Origin: Candidatus Albibeggiatoa sp. nov. NOAA
Lineage (GTDB): Bacteria > Pseudomonadota > Gammaproteobacteria > Beggiatoales > Beggiatoaceae
Length of the DNA: 64,000 nucleotides
Assembly (NCBI GenBank): GCA_025800385.1
Contig: JAOXRS010000173.1
Span: 62,001-126,000 of the forward strand
Direction: 5' to 3'
A model generated the notes under the pieces. That model did no database searches and was not told where the DNA came from. It saw nothing but the letters and a program-made list of their open reading frames with translations. The position numbers and the translations under genes were made by a program. Below, one piece after another: positions 1 through 9,056 of the stretch. How positions within the stretch are numbered: the first letter of the stretch is position 1; every line of letters starts with the position of its first letter.

Positions 1-183
1 CAATCAGGTGCAAGCAAAGTGTATTCAGCGGTATTAGTAGATAAAGATCGCAATCGTACAGGATTAAGCAAAGCAGATTTTGTCGGCGTAACCGTACCAG
101 ATCGTTATGTATTTGGTTATGGCATGGACTATAAAGGTCATTTACGTCATGTAGCAGGCATTTACGCGGTGAAAGGTTTATGA
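1..183 (+). CDS. hpt: Hypoxanthine phosphoribosyltransferase, C-terminal part (5' end outside window)
   Basis: The open frame enters from the left edge and ends with TGA at 181-183, giving the last 60 residues. The closing section [19 protein letters not shown] is the conserved C-terminal segment of hypoxanthine(-guanine) phosphoribosyltransferases, where the Asp-Tyr pair follows a Gly-Tyr-Gly turn. The enzyme salvages hypoxanthine to IMP using PRPP in the cytoplasm. Its stop codon overlaps the ATG of the next gene (TTATGAGC), so the two are probably translationally coupled. That is sensible, because the next enzyme releases hypoxanthine. The catalytic PRPP loop lies outside the window, so the assignment rests on the C-terminus only. 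Confidence 0.82.
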   Translation, partial: QSGASKVYSAVLVDKDRNRTGLSKADFVGVTVPDRYVFGYGMDYKGHLRHVAGIYAVKGL

Positions 184-917
184 GCGAATTAGTAGCAATT
201 ATTGGTGGTACAGGCTTAACAGCATTAGAAGGCTTGGAAATTACGCATAAGGAAATGATGTATACGCCATATGGTGAAGCATCAAGTCCGATTACACACG
301 GCGTGTATAGTGGCAAACCTGTCATATTTCTGCCACGTCATGGTTCACGTCACACCATTCCTCCACACAAAATTAACTACCGCGCCAATATTTGGAGCTT
401 ACAAGAATTAGGGGTGAAAAATATCATTGCAGTGGCGGCTGTCGGTGGTATTAACATGGATATGAAACCCAGAGATTTGGTGATTCCACATCAATTAGTT
501 GATTACACTTGGGGACGTAAACACACCTTTTTCGAAGACAGCAATGTACAGCACATTGATTTCACTGATCCGTATACACCTGAATTACGTGAAAAATTAC
601 TTGAGGCGGCCAAAGGTTTAGATTTCCCTGTGCATGACAAAGGCGTATACGCAGCGATGCAAGGGCCTAGATTAGAAACCACTGCAGAAATTGACCGTTT
701 AGAAAAAGATGGTTGCGATTTGGTGGGCATGACGGGCATGCCTGAGGCTGCTTTGGCGCGTGAAGCTGAAATCAATTATGCTTGTTGCTCACTAGTCGTA
801 AATGAAGCGGCAGGACGTGGGCCTGAACAAATTACTATGGAAGATATTGAGCGTAATTTAGAAGGTGGCATTGAGCGAGTGCGAGAATTATTGTCTAAAG
901 TATTGTCTTTGATTTAA
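180..917 (+). CDS. mtnP: S-methyl-5'-thioinosine phosphorylase (MTAP/PNP family)
   Basis: A 245-residue family 2 purine nucleoside phosphorylase. The N-terminal GGTG turn (residues 9-12), the phosphate-binding PRHG segment near residue 53, the [11 protein letters not shown] segment and the late [13 protein letters not shown] segment are family hallmarks. Length and sequence resemble the Pseudomonas-type enzymes that phosphorolyse S-methyl-5'-thioinosine to hypoxanthine and methylthioribose-1-phosphate, rather than the longer eukaryotic MTA phosphorylases. The start codon overlaps the stop of the upstream hypoxanthine phosphoribosyltransferase by 4 nt. Inference: the pair recycles the purine of methylthioadenosine after deamination. 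Specificity for thioinosine over thioadenosine is inferred from neighbour and family, not proven. Confidence 0.85.
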   Translation: MSELVAIIGGTGLTALEGLEITHKEMMYTPYGEASSPITHGVYSGKPVIFLPRHGSRHTIPPHKINYRANIWSLQELGVKNIIAVAAVGGINMDMKPRDLVIPHQLVDYTWGRKHTFFEDSNVQHIDFTDPYTPELREKLLEAAKGLDFPVHDKGVYAAMQGPRLETTAEIDRLEKDGCDLVGMTGMPEAALAREAEINYACCSLVVNEAAGRGPEQITMEDIERNLEGGIERVRELLSKVLSLI

Positions 918-926
918 TTCATTTCT

Positions 927-965
927 AAAACTGGTAAGCTTGCTTCACCTCTGGCTGCCAGTTTT
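927..965 (+). terminator. Hairpin after mtnP
   Basis: A perfect 8-bp inverted repeat, AAAACTGG (927-934) and CCAGTTTT (958-965), begins 9 nt after the mtnP stop and ends in T residues. The loop is long (23 nt), so it is only a moderate terminator candidate. Confidence 0.45.
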
Positions 966-1037
966 ACCCGCCGAAAATAGCCTTGGTATATGGCTTGCTC
1001 ACAGAGTTTTTTACCTTCATCCAACGGAGTCCCCTGA

Positions 1038-2024
1038 ATGCTTAAAGCCACTTCTCTAATGATTGGGTTATTTTTGATCCCTTTGTTCGCTTATGCAGGT
1101 CAAGTACAACAAATTCATTTTGAAGGCAATCGCTTAAGCATTAAGCATGTGCAATGTCAGCAGCAATCACTCATTCAAGAACCGACTAAGCTGATTATTC
1201 CCTTTAAAAATTGCAGCTCTTATGCAGGCGAACTATTATTAACCCATTCTATTGCTAAAAAAGTTCACTGGGCGCAGCATGATAAAAATACGGTGTGGGT
1301 TGTTGTGACTTTAAAGCCTGATTATCAATTTGAAACACAAGCTATTACCAATCAATTTAACCTTTGTTTTCCTAAGTGCAATCAAAGCCTCGCGTGGCAT
1401 GTTCAATCGGTGAGCAAAATGTCAATCAAACCTCAAATTACGTTATTTAAACTAGGCGGTATTCCATTTATGATGCCGTTGCAAGATATGGGTATCGATG
1501 AATTTATGGATAAATCGATTGGTTTTTTGCCAAAAGATGTGATTAGAGATGGTTTACCGCATTTTGGCTCTCAGCGCGGGGATTGGTTAGGCAAGCCGCG
1601 AAAACATAAAGGCTATGATATTTATACCAATAATATTAATGTACTAGCCATGGCTGATGGTGAAGTGGTTGCGGTGAAACCCGGTAAGCTTTCAGGGATT
1701 TATGTCAAAATCAAACATGAAAAACAGCTATATACTTTATATGTGCATTTAACCAGTGTGAACGTGCAAGAAGGCGACAGCGTCACGCAAGGGCAAGTTA
1801 TCGGTCGAATTGATGGAGCAGCAGGCAACGCGATTCAACCCCAATTGCACTTTGAGATTAAACCAAATGATAAAAGCATCGACCCACTGCCATTAATTGA
1901 GTTGCATTATCAAGACAATGTGCAAATCAGTCAAAAAATCCAACACTATAAAAAACAAATCCCTGCATTTATTCGTTATCGCGAACAACAGTTACAGCAA
2001 TATTTGAAGCACAAGCATGATTAG
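1038..2024 (+). CDS. Exported LytM/M23-family protein, probably catalytically degenerate
   Basis: 328 residues. An N-terminal signal peptide (about residues 1-20, ending FAYAG) is followed by an AMIN-like beta domain (about 21-125) and a C-terminal LytM/M23 domain (about 180-285). Zinc ligands H190 and D194 (HKGYD) and the helix histidine H237 are present. The usual HxH motif reads Q269-L-H271, so the first (catalytic) histidine is replaced by Gln. A similar loss is known in amidase-activating LytM proteins such as NlpD, EnvC and DipM. Inference: a periplasmic activator of a cell-wall amidase or a wall-binding factor rather than an endopeptidase. Its stop overlaps the stop of the convergent gene by 4 nt. 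The start is preceded by a CGGAG sequence. Confidence 0.8.
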   Translation: MLKATSLMIGLFLIPLFAYAGQVQQIHFEGNRLSIKHVQCQQQSLIQEPTKLIIPFKNCSSYAGELLLTHSIAKKVHWAQHDKNTVWVVVTLKPDYQFETQAITNQFNLCFPKCNQSLAWHVQSVSKMSIKPQITLFKLGGIPFMMPLQDMGIDEFMDKSIGFLPKDVIRDGLPHFGSQRGDWLGKPRKHKGYDIYTNNINVLAMADGEVVAVKPGKLSGIYVKIKHEKQLYTLYVHLTSVNVQEGDSVTQGQVIGRIDGAAGNAIQPQLHFEIKPNDKSIDPLPLIELHYQDNVQISQKIQHYKKQIPAFIRYREQQLQQYLKHKHD

Positions 2025-3175
2025 GCTTCATCATCATAAAAATATAAAAAGCCTAAATTAGTAAACTCAACCAGTAAATCAACCAACTCGTCATTTAAAT
2101 GTGGTTGCAATTCGGCGTAAGTGAATTCACGTTGCGCAGTTAATAATGGTATGACGGCTTGATTTTGTTTTGAAACAGGAATGGCTTTGCCTTCAATAAA
2201 TAAGGTCATGCCTTCAGCTTCATTGGTAAATAACAATTTGGCAGCGCGGCGTAAGTAGCTATCTTGCTGAAACGTTTCTAACCATTCAGCTTTATTGTAA
2301 GCAGGGTCTGGCTGTTCATAACTTGTGCCTGCTCGACTTTCACTGATAAAGCACCCAAACCATTGATTGATGCTATGATTGTCGGTCGCTAAACCATGAA
2401 TAACTTGTTGAATTTTTTGCAAAGCTTCGCCACTGATTTCGCCTGTATTTTTCGGCAATTGTAATTCTGGATCAGCATAACGTTGCTCAGCATCCATTTT
2501 GTTCAAACTATAATCAATGAAATCCTGAATCATTTCGTTATGTGTTGGCGCAAGAAACCCAATGGAAAATGTCATACAATCATCCAATGCCACACCATGA
2601 TGCGCAATGTTTGGCGGCAAATACAACATGTCTCCCGGTTCTAAAATCCAGCTTTCTTCGGGGGTAAATTCTTGCAATATTTTTAATTCCAAATCAGGCA
2701 ACAATTCACCATTGTCATGACTGATCTGCCAACGACGTAAACCATGTGCTTGTAACAAAAACACATCATAACTATCCGTGTGTGCACCAACTGACCCTTG
2801 AGGCGCAGCATAACTAATCATCAAATCATCCACACGCCACGATGGTACAAAATTAAAACGGTCTAAAATATCTTCGACTTCAGGTATATGCTTATTGGCT
2901 TCTTGAATCAGCAATGTCCAATGGGTTTCAGGTAATTGAGCAAAATCATCTTCATTGAAAGGCCCATAGCGCAAAGTCCAAGATTTATCGCCATCTTTTT
3001 CACGAATTAAACGTGACTCGACATCAGGCTCACAAGCAAGGCCTGCCAATTCATCGGGTGTTATAGGGCTGGAAAAATTAGGGATTGCTTGGCGAATCAG
3101 TAAAGGCTTTTTTTGCCAATAGTGTTGTAGGAATTCGGCCGCAGAAAGTTGATTAAAAGGAATAGTTTTGAGCAT
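2021..3175 (-). CDS. roxA: Ribosomal oxygenase, 50S L16 arginine hydroxylase type (cupin/JmjC)
   Basis: 384 residues of the cupin_4/JmjC class, close in length and motif layout to E. coli YcfD (RoxA), the Fe(II)/2-oxoglutarate oxygenase that hydroxylates an arginine of ribosomal protein L16. Iron ligands are visible as H132 and D134 (GAHTDSYDVFLLQ) and H192 (LPPNIAHHG). The N-terminus KKPLLIRQA is the typical entry to the JmjC fold, and the C-terminal third forms the winged-helix/dimerisation part. It is transcribed towards the M23-like gene, with a 4-nt stop-stop overlap. Substrate identity is inferred from family resemblance. Confidence 0.87.
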   Translation of the reverse strand: MLKTIPFNQLSAAEFLQHYWQKKPLLIRQAIPNFSSPITPDELAGLACEPDVESRLIREKDGDKSWTLRYGPFNEDDFAQLPETHWTLLIQEANKHIPEVEDILDRFNFVPSWRVDDLMISYAAPQGSVGAHTDSYDVFLLQAHGLRRWQISHDNGELLPDLELKILQEFTPEESWILEPGDMLYLPPNIAHHGVALDDCMTFSIGFLAPTHNEMIQDFIDYSLNKMDAEQRYADPELQLPKNTGEISGEALQKIQQVIHGLATDNHSINQWFGCFISESRAGTSYEQPDPAYNKAEWLETFQQDSYLRRAAKLLFTNEAEGMTLFIEGKAIPVSKQNQAVIPLLTAQREFTYAELQPHLNDELVDLLVEFTNLGFLYFYDDEA

Positions 3176-3240
3176 GATGTGTCGGTTAAGGAGTGCAAAC
3201 GTGGCTCAAATTATACTGCACTCCTGATAAAAAAATGAAC

Positions 3241-3561
3241 TTATTCAGCTGGTGCAGCTGCTTCCATCATTTTCTTTAATTCACCGTTAGCGAATAATTC
3301 TAAAGTAATATCACAGCCGCCAACTAATTCACCATTGATATAAATTTGTGGGAATGTTGGCCAGTTAGCAAAATGTGGTAAGTTTTCATATACTTCCATA
3401 TCTTCTAATACATTCACATACGCAAAAGGCACTTCACATTGTGCCATGGCTTGTGCTGCACGCATAGAAAAACCACATTGAGGAAATTTCGGTGTGCCCT
3501 TCATATAAATAATAATCGGATTTTCTTCAACTTGCTGTTTGATTTTATCTAAACCACTCAT
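3241..3561 (-). CDS. grxD: Monothiol glutaredoxin
   Basis: 106 residues with the CGFS active site (C29-G-F-S) after the PKFPQ segment, and the WPTFPQIYINGELVGG segment that binds glutathione. This is the Grx4-type monothiol glutaredoxin that forms a glutathione-ligated [2Fe-2S] dimer and moves clusters to acceptor proteins with BolA partners. The length is normal for single-domain members. It lies 65 nt downstream of roxA on the same strand, and a link between the two is not apparent. Confidence 0.95.
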   Translation of the reverse strand: MSGLDKIKQQVEENPIIIYMKGTPKFPQCGFSMRAAQAMAQCEVPFAYVNVLEDMEVYENLPHFANWPTFPQIYINGELVGGCDITLELFANGELKKMMEAAAPAE

Positions 3562-3669
3562 GCCGTGCTCCTAGCAATCAATGAAAAATTAAATAATTGT
3601 GTCCTCAATGGGGCATGTTTTAATTTTTACAATGCACGTAATTTAACTTATGATAATTTTTGCTGGAAA

Positions 3670-4296
3670 TTAGTGATCGGTCAACGCCTCAATATCGCCT
3701 TTACCTTCACGCAAGACCACAGGCACACCTTCCATTAAATCAACCACGGTTGTTGGCTCAAATCCACAGTGTCCGCCATCAATGATTAAATCAACCTGTT
3801 TTTCTAAGAAATGCCGAATTTCATCGGGATCAGTTTCAGGTTCATCACGATCTGGTAAATGTAAGGTTGAACTCATGATCGGCTCGCCCAGTTGTTCTAA
3901 TAAATCCAACGCAATATTGTGGTCGGGCACACGCAAGCCAATGGTTTTTCGTTTGGGGTGCTGTAAACGGCGTGGTACTTCATGTGTAGCTTTTAACACA
4001 AAAGTATAAGGCCCTGGTGTTAAGTTTTTCATTAAGCGAAACGAGGTATTATCTACCTTGGCATAAGTCGATAATTCAGATAAGTCTCTACAGACTAAAG
4101 TAAAATTATGCTGCTTATCCATCTGTCGGATGCGGCGAATGCGTTCCATTGCAGCTTTATCACCAATATGGCAACCTAGTGCATAACAGGAATCGGTAGG
4201 ATAGACAATGACACCACCAGCACGGATAATGGCAGCGGCTTGGCTGATTAAGCGAGGTTGTGGGTTATCTGGATGAATGTGAAAGAACTGACTCAT
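3670..4296 (-). CDS. yciO: YciO-type Sua5/YrdC-family protein
   Basis: 208 residues covering a single YrdC domain. The segment GGVIVYPTDSCYALGC and the later KRKTIGLRVPDH are characteristic of the YciO branch, whose members are about 206 residues long and lack the extra Sua5 domain. Family knowledge: YrdC/Sua5 proteins make threonylcarbamoyl-AMP for the t6A tRNA modification. YciO is a related protein with weaker or unclear activity, so function is not fully established. Same strand as grxD with a gap of about 110 nt. Confidence 0.88.
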   Translation of the reverse strand: MSQFFHIHPDNPQPRLISQAAAIIRAGGVIVYPTDSCYALGCHIGDKAAMERIRRIRQMDKQHNFTLVCRDLSELSTYAKVDNTSFRLMKNLTPGPYTFVLKATHEVPRRLQHPKRKTIGLRVPDHNIALDLLEQLGEPIMSSTLHLPDRDEPETDPDEIRHFLEKQVDLIIDGGHCGFEPTTVVDLMEGVPVVLREGKGDIEALTDH

Positions 4297-4423
4297 TGGA
4301 ATTTTTTGTGTTTGCGTGGTGAGATTTCAATTATTATAGCTCTCAATGCGCCTGAACTCGACTACTAAATATTACTGACATATCTTTATAGCAAAATAAT
4401 TGTTTTTGTGAGAGGTTTATTCA

Positions 4424-5047
4424 TTGACAACAGATAAGCGTTCATTGTTAAAAATTGGATTAACGGGCGGCATTGCAAGCGGCAAAACCACAGTCACCAA
4501 TTTGTTTATACAACATGGTGTCCCTGTGATTGATGCAGATGTGATTGCACATCAATTAGTTCAAGTCGGACAACCTGCGTTAGCAACAATTGCACAAGTT
4601 TTCGGACATGATATACTGCACTCTGATGGAAGCTTGGATAGAGGGCAGTTGCGTGAAAAAGTCTTTGCTAAACCGCAACAACGTGAACGATTAGAAGCGA
4701 TTTTGCACCCTCTGGTTTATGCCGAAATAACCAAGCAAGCCCAGCAAGTCAATTATGCGTATTGTATCGTCAGTATTCCATTATTAGTAGAAACATGGAA
4801 ATATGCTCAAGTTGACCGTGTTTTAGTTGTTGATTGTACTGAGATACAGCAAAGGCAAAGATTAAAGCAACGCAATCAATTTGATGATAAAATAATTGAC
4901 CAAATATTGGCAGCCCAAGCAACACGACAACAACGTTTGGATATTGCCAGCGATATTATAAAAAATGATAACAGTTTGGAAAATTTAGCCACACAAGTGT
5001 ACAATTTACACTTACAATACTTGCAGTTAGCAACCATACCCGACTAA
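4424..5047 (+). CDS. coaE: Dephospho-CoA kinase
   Basis: 207 residues with a Walker A P-loop GLTGGIASGKTT near the N-terminus, followed by the DADVIAHQLV segment that contacts dephospho-CoA, and a lid region rich in Arg/Gln. It catalyses the last step of coenzyme A synthesis. A TTG start is chosen because AGAGG (4411-4415) sits 8 nt upstream and no ATG or GTG lies in frame at a better distance. The gene is followed after 2 nt by zapD, the usual gammaproteobacterial order (pilD-coaE-zapD-yacG), though pilD and yacG are absent here. Confidence 0.93.
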   Translation: MTTDKRSLLKIGLTGGIASGKTTVTNLFIQHGVPVIDADVIAHQLVQVGQPALATIAQVFGHDILHSDGSLDRGQLREKVFAKPQQRERLEAILHPLVYAEITKQAQQVNYAYCIVSIPLLVETWKYAQVDRVLVVDCTEIQQRQRLKQRNQFDDKIIDQILAAQATRQQRLDIASDIIKNDNSLENLATQVYNLHLQYLQLATIPD

Positions 5048-5049
5048 AC

Positions 5050-5823
5050 GTGAAGAAAAAAATTGTTTACGAACATCCATTAACTGAGACGGCGCGGAGT
5101 TATTTGCGCTTAGAATACCTGTTTGGTGCTGTAAAATACCATTTAAAAGCCCCTACAGCATGGGATAGTCGTAGTGTATTATTGAATATACTGGATATCA
5201 TAGAATTACTGGGACGGGTTGATTTTAAAAGTGAATTAGTAGATGATTTAACTATGCAAGTGCAAACCTTAGAGCGTTGGCGAGCGACTCCTAATGTAGA
5301 TACAGAGCGTTTGACCGAGCTGCTAACAGGTGTTAAAGAGGTGTTAAATCGTTTACAAAGCATAGATATGGCAGTTGCAATTACGCATTTTAGCCAACAT
5401 TATTTGTTTAGTTTAATCAAACAACGTAAAGGCATTATTGGCGGTACAAGTAGTAGTGATCTATCGCTGCTCCATCAGTGGTTGCATAAGAACCCTAAAC
5501 AACGTCAATATGAAATTAATGAATGGCTACAACCGATTGAGCCTTTACGCGAGGCTTTAGAAGCAACGTTATATCTTGTTCGTCAAAATGCGTTGGTTTC
5601 GCAACAAACTGCCACCGAAGGATTTTATCAGTCTAAATTAGAGGCAAATGGGAATTATCAACTCATTCAAATAAATATGCCCCCTGAGCAAGTTTACTAT
5701 CCTGAAATCAGTGGAGGAAAACAACGGTTTACAGTGCGTTTTTATGAACAAGAAAACCTTGCCAATCGCCCAACACAGACTGAACAAGATATTCAATTTG
5801 AATTGAGCTGTTGTATGATATGA
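5050..5823 (+). CDS. zapD: Cell division protein ZapD
   Basis: 257 residues. The opening KKIVYEHPLTETARSYLRLE is the signature of ZapD (formerly YacF/DUF1342), which cross-links FtsZ protofilaments at the Z ring. The C-terminal half carries the beta-rich domain ending near ELSCCM. It starts with GTG only 2 nt after the coaE stop, so the two genes form an operon. Length agrees with the family (about 250 residues). Confidence 0.93.
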   Translation: MKKKIVYEHPLTETARSYLRLEYLFGAVKYHLKAPTAWDSRSVLLNILDIIELLGRVDFKSELVDDLTMQVQTLERWRATPNVDTERLTELLTGVKEVLNRLQSIDMAVAITHFSQHYLFSLIKQRKGIIGGTSSSDLSLLHQWLHKNPKQRQYEINEWLQPIEPLREALEATLYLVRQNALVSQQTATEGFYQSKLEANGNYQLIQINMPPEQVYYPEISGGKQRFTVRFYEQENLANRPTQTEQDIQFELSCCMI

Positions 5824-5878
5824 ACGCAGCTATGAGTACGAAGCTGATGGCTGGTCACAAAAACAGGAACATATAGCG

Positions 5879-6706
5879 ATGGATAAAGTTTTTAAGGTGG
5901 GTATATTTGGGCTTGCCTCAAACGAACAAAATACCCTAGGTAGTATTTTTAAATTGGCTGCATCGCGTAGTCGACAATACGAATTAGTGTCTGCCGACCA
6001 ACGTTCCGCGGCTGAAATTATTTTAGTAGATGCAGATGATGCGAATGCCATGAATGAGTGGCGCAGCTTTAGTGTGCATCACAGTAATATTCCCGTCGTT
6101 AAGGTTACAAAAGGGGCAATGGAGGATTCTGGTACAGACATTCATTTGCGCAGACCGTTGACGTTAAAGCGTGTACTTGAAGTACTAGACAAGGTGACCA
6201 TTGAAGCGCATAAATATGTGCCTGAACTTGTTGTCGGCGGTGAAGAAGTTTTAGATGATGCAGCCAGTGCAGCTTTACAAGATGCTGTTCAAAGTGCGAA
6301 AGGTGCATCTAAGAATAGTGCCCGTGCTTTAGTCGTAGATGATAGCTTGCCCGTACGTAAATCAATGGAAATTCAGCTCGGTTTATACGGTTTGAATATT
6401 GACTTTGCAGAAACAGGGGAAGAAGCGTTAGACTACGTGAAAAAACCTGACAATGTGTATGACATCATTTTCTTGGACTTAATGTTACCAGGGATTGATG
6501 GTTATAAAGTGTGTAAAGAAATTAAATCAAACAAAATTTCAAAAAACACACCCGTTGTTATGTTAACAGGTAAAGGTTCTCGCTTTGACAAGTTAAGAGG
6601 TACGATGGCTGGTGCGAGTGTCTACTTAACAAAGCCTGTTGAGCAAGAAAAACTTAAAGAAGTGATTAAGCAATTTTTACCAGATGCAACAGCTGTTAAT
6701 GCCTAA
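5879..6706 (+). CDS. PilG-like response regulator with an extra N-terminal pseudo-receiver
   Basis: 275 residues in two halves. Residues about 1-110 look like a worn receiver fold that has lost the acidic pocket (it ends in a LRRPL segment instead of a Lys-Pro). Residues about 148-268 form a complete CheY-like receiver with acidic pair D154/D155, phosphorylation site D200 (IIFLDLMLPG), T230 and K252. There is no DNA-binding or enzymatic output domain. It is followed by a second stand-alone receiver, a pairing like PilG/PilH of type IV pilus chemotaxis systems. No kinase gene is nearby, so the cognate kinase must lie elsewhere. Confidence 0.75.
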   Translation: MDKVFKVGIFGLASNEQNTLGSIFKLAASRSRQYELVSADQRSAAEIILVDADDANAMNEWRSFSVHHSNIPVVKVTKGAMEDSGTDIHLRRPLTLKRVLEVLDKVTIEAHKYVPELVVGGEEVLDDAASAALQDAVQSAKGASKNSARALVVDDSLPVRKSMEIQLGLYGLNIDFAETGEEALDYVKKPDNVYDIIFLDLMLPGIDGYKVCKEIKSNKISKNTPVVMLTGKGSRFDKLRGTMAGASVYLTKPVEQEKLKEVIKQFLPDATAVNA

Positions 6707-6791
6707 GCGTTAAGGGCTGCTATTTTTATTAAGGGATTTAACTTTTTGCACACAGTGGCATGTTGAGCGCAAAACTGAGGAGATTTTATAA

Positions 6792-7160
6792 ATGCCAATC
6801 AACAAAATCCTTGTGGTTGATGATTCCACAGTCGATAGAATGAATATTCAAAATATTATCGCTGATGCTGGTTATGATGTGATTGCTGCATCTTCTGGAC
6901 AAGAAGCGATTGAAAAAGCCACTGCTGAAAAACCAGATTTAATTTTCATGGATGTGGTCATGCAGCAAATGGATGGTTATCAAGCTTGTCGTGAAATTAC
7001 TCACAATGAAGGCACAAAAGATATTCCAATCGTATTCGTAACAAGTAAAGGTCAAAAAGCGGATCGTATGTGGGCTGAAATGCAAGGTGGTAAAGCATTA
7101 GTACAAAAACCATATACACCAGATCAAATTATTGAGCAAATTAATAATTTCAAAAATTAA
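6792..7160 (+). CDS. CheY/PilH-like single-domain response regulator
   Basis: 122 residues, one receiver domain. The acidic pair is D10/D11, the phospho-acceptor is D54 (LIFMDVVM), the switch Thr is T84 and the conserved Lys is K106 (VQKPYTP). The segment AEMQGGKALVQKPY resembles the PilH branch, which acts with PilG in twitching or gliding control. A strong GAGGAG ribosome binding site lies before the ATG. The preceding double-receiver gene is on the same strand with an 85-nt gap, so both probably belong to one transcription unit ending at the hairpin at 7177-7207. Confidence 0.82.
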   Translation: MPINKILVVDDSTVDRMNIQNIIADAGYDVIAASSGQEAIEKATAEKPDLIFMDVVMQQMDGYQACREITHNEGTKDIPIVFVTSKGQKADRMWAEMQGGKALVQKPYTPDQIIEQINNFKN

Positions 7161-7176
7161 TAATCTCAAATATTGA

Positions 7177-7207
7177 AAAGTGCGTAGCTTCGTTCTCTGC
7201 GCACTTT
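7177..7207. terminator. Hairpin between the convergent pilH-like gene and hisG
   Basis: An 8-bp perfect inverted repeat, AAAGTGCG (7177-7184) and CGCACTTT (7200-7207), lies between two converging genes. Read on the minus strand it is followed by TTCAATATTT, and on the plus strand by CTTGAT, so it may serve both directions, with a better tail for hisG. Confidence 0.65.
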
Positions 7208-7229
7208 CTTGATAACCCTGCCAAACTGC

Positions 7230-7853
7230 TTAGCTAACAGCTTTTTCTAAATGCTTTAATAATGCCTTGATTTTCTCATGTTGCATTTTCATCGCAGCTT
7301 TATTCACAACTAAACGCGAACTAATATCAGCAATATGTTCTAATGGTACTAAACCGTTTGCTTTCAACGTATTACCTGTTTCAACCAAATCCACGATCAA
7401 ATCCGCTAAATTGACAATCGGCGCAAGTTCCATCGATCCATATAACTTAATAATTTCGACTTGACGGCCTTGGGCTGCAAAATAACGTTGAGTGATATTT
7501 ACATATTTGGTTGCAATGCGTAAGCGTCGATGGTTTGGAATATCCACATCTTTAAACCCTGCCACCATCATTTTGCACTGAGCAATTTTTAAATCTAAAG
7601 GCTCGTATAAATCATCGCTATCATATTCCATTAACACATCTTTACCTGCCACACCAATATCCGCCGCGCCATATTCCACATAAGTCGGTACATCAGAAGC
7701 CCGAATCACGACCAATTTAATATCATCTTGATTGGTATCTAAAATCAATTTACGTGATGTTTTGGGGTTATCAACAGCCTCAATGCCCGCCTGAGCTAAT
7801 AAAGGTAATGTCTCCTCAAAAATACGGCCTTTAGATAATGCAATTTTTAACAT
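7230..7853 (-). CDS. hisG: ATP phosphoribosyltransferase, short form
   Basis: 207 residues, the length of the short HisG form that lacks the C-terminal histidine-binding domain. [18 protein letters not shown] at the N-terminus and the [22 protein letters not shown] segment (PRPP-binding) are clear. It catalyses the first step of histidine biosynthesis, joining ATP and PRPP. Short HisG needs the HisRS-like partner HisZ, which is not in this window, and no other his gene is adjacent. Confidence 0.95.
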   Translation of the reverse strand: MLKIALSKGRIFEETLPLLAQAGIEAVDNPKTSRKLILDTNQDDIKLVVIRASDVPTYVEYGAADIGVAGKDVLMEYDSDDLYEPLDLKIAQCKMMVAGFKDVDIPNHRRLRIATKYVNITQRYFAAQGRQVEIIKLYGSMELAPIVNLADLIVDLVETGNTLKANGLVPLEHIADISSRLVVNKAAMKMQHEKIKALLKHLEKAVS

Positions 7854-8054
7854 TCAAACAACCCTTGGATAAATCAAGCAATAAATGCTGCATTATAGTG
7901 TTTAGCGGGTTGGACTTCAAAATTATCTCAATGTGGAGAAACGCCAATTTATCAGACAGTTCAAACCATTAAGCAATAAAAAAACATTTTTGTATAAATT
8001 TAACAATTATGCTATAGGTACAATCTATAAATTAATTTAATACTGACGATAACT

Positions 8055-8873
8055 ATGACTCATAGTAAACGCATTATCTTTTTTATTTCTGATGGTACAG
8101 GGATTACGGCAAAAACCTTGGGGCACAGCCTGTTAACCCAATTTGAACAAATTAAATTTGATACAGTCACCATTCCTTACATCAAGACAGCGGAACAAGC
8201 ACAGGAAGCAGTCGATAAAATTAACCAAACCGCCAAAGAAGGCACGCGCCCAATTGTGTTTGCAACGTTATTAGACCCTGCGATGCGGCACATTATTTCG
8301 ACCAGTAATGCGTTGTTTTTAGATTTATTCGCGACTTTTATCCAGCCATTAGAGTATGAATTTCAGACAAAATCATCTCATGCGATTGGTAAAAGCCACA
8401 CGGTGAACACAGCTTATAATGAACGGATTGAAGCAATTAATTTTGCACTATTACATGATGATGGTCAGAGTTACCAACGTTATGAAGATGCAGACGTAAT
8501 TTTAGTCGGTGTGTCACGTTCAGGTAAAACCCCGACTTGTTTATATTTAGCGATGCAGTTTGGTGTGTTTGCGGCAAATTACCCATTAACCGATGATGAT
8601 ATTCAAACTCAAGCCTTGCCAGAAATGTTGCTGCCATATCGAGAAAAATTATTTGGTCTGACCATTCAGCCAGATCGTTTACAAAAAATTCGTCAAGAGC
8701 GCAGCCCGAACAGTCGTTATTCATCATTGGCACAATGTCAGCTTGAAGTACAAAAAGTAGAAGCGTTATATCGACAGTTTAAACTACCATTTATCAACAC
8801 AACGGTTACGTCGGTAGAAGAAATTGCAACCAGCATCTTGCTAAACGCAAAAATTGAGCGACCTATGTTTTAG
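8055..8873 (+). CDS. ppsR: PEP synthase regulatory protein (kinase/pyrophosphorylase)
   Basis: 272 residues, the usual length of DUF299 proteins. The N-terminus FFISDGTGITAKTLGHSLL and the P-loop GVSRSGKT (152-159) are diagnostic. The protein uses ADP to phosphorylate and inactivate phosphoenolpyruvate synthase and phosphate to reverse it, controlling gluconeogenic flux. In many gammaproteobacteria it is divergent from ppsA; here its divergent neighbour is hisG, so the target gene must be elsewhere. A gluconeogenic role would fit the glyoxylate shunt genes 5 kb downstream. Confidence 0.93.
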   Translation: MTHSKRIIFFISDGTGITAKTLGHSLLTQFEQIKFDTVTIPYIKTAEQAQEAVDKINQTAKEGTRPIVFATLLDPAMRHIISTSNALFLDLFATFIQPLEYEFQTKSSHAIGKSHTVNTAYNERIEAINFALLHDDGQSYQRYEDADVILVGVSRSGKTPTCLYLAMQFGVFAANYPLTDDDIQTQALPEMLLPYREKLFGLTIQPDRLQKIRQERSPNSRYSSLAQCQLEVQKVEALYRQFKLPFINTTVTSVEEIATSILLNAKIERPMF

Positions 8874-9056
8874 TAATAATAAAAACCTAAGGTTTAAGTT
8901 TGTTTTGAAAATCAGTTAATTATTAGTGTTAAATTAAAAATAACTTAACGATAAAATACAATTTGATAGGGCAATAAAGCGGCTCACGGCATTACTTCTA
9001 TTAAATGTTGGAATCTGTTAGAATCGCGCCCTTCTCTTTCGCTAGCAGATATCATC

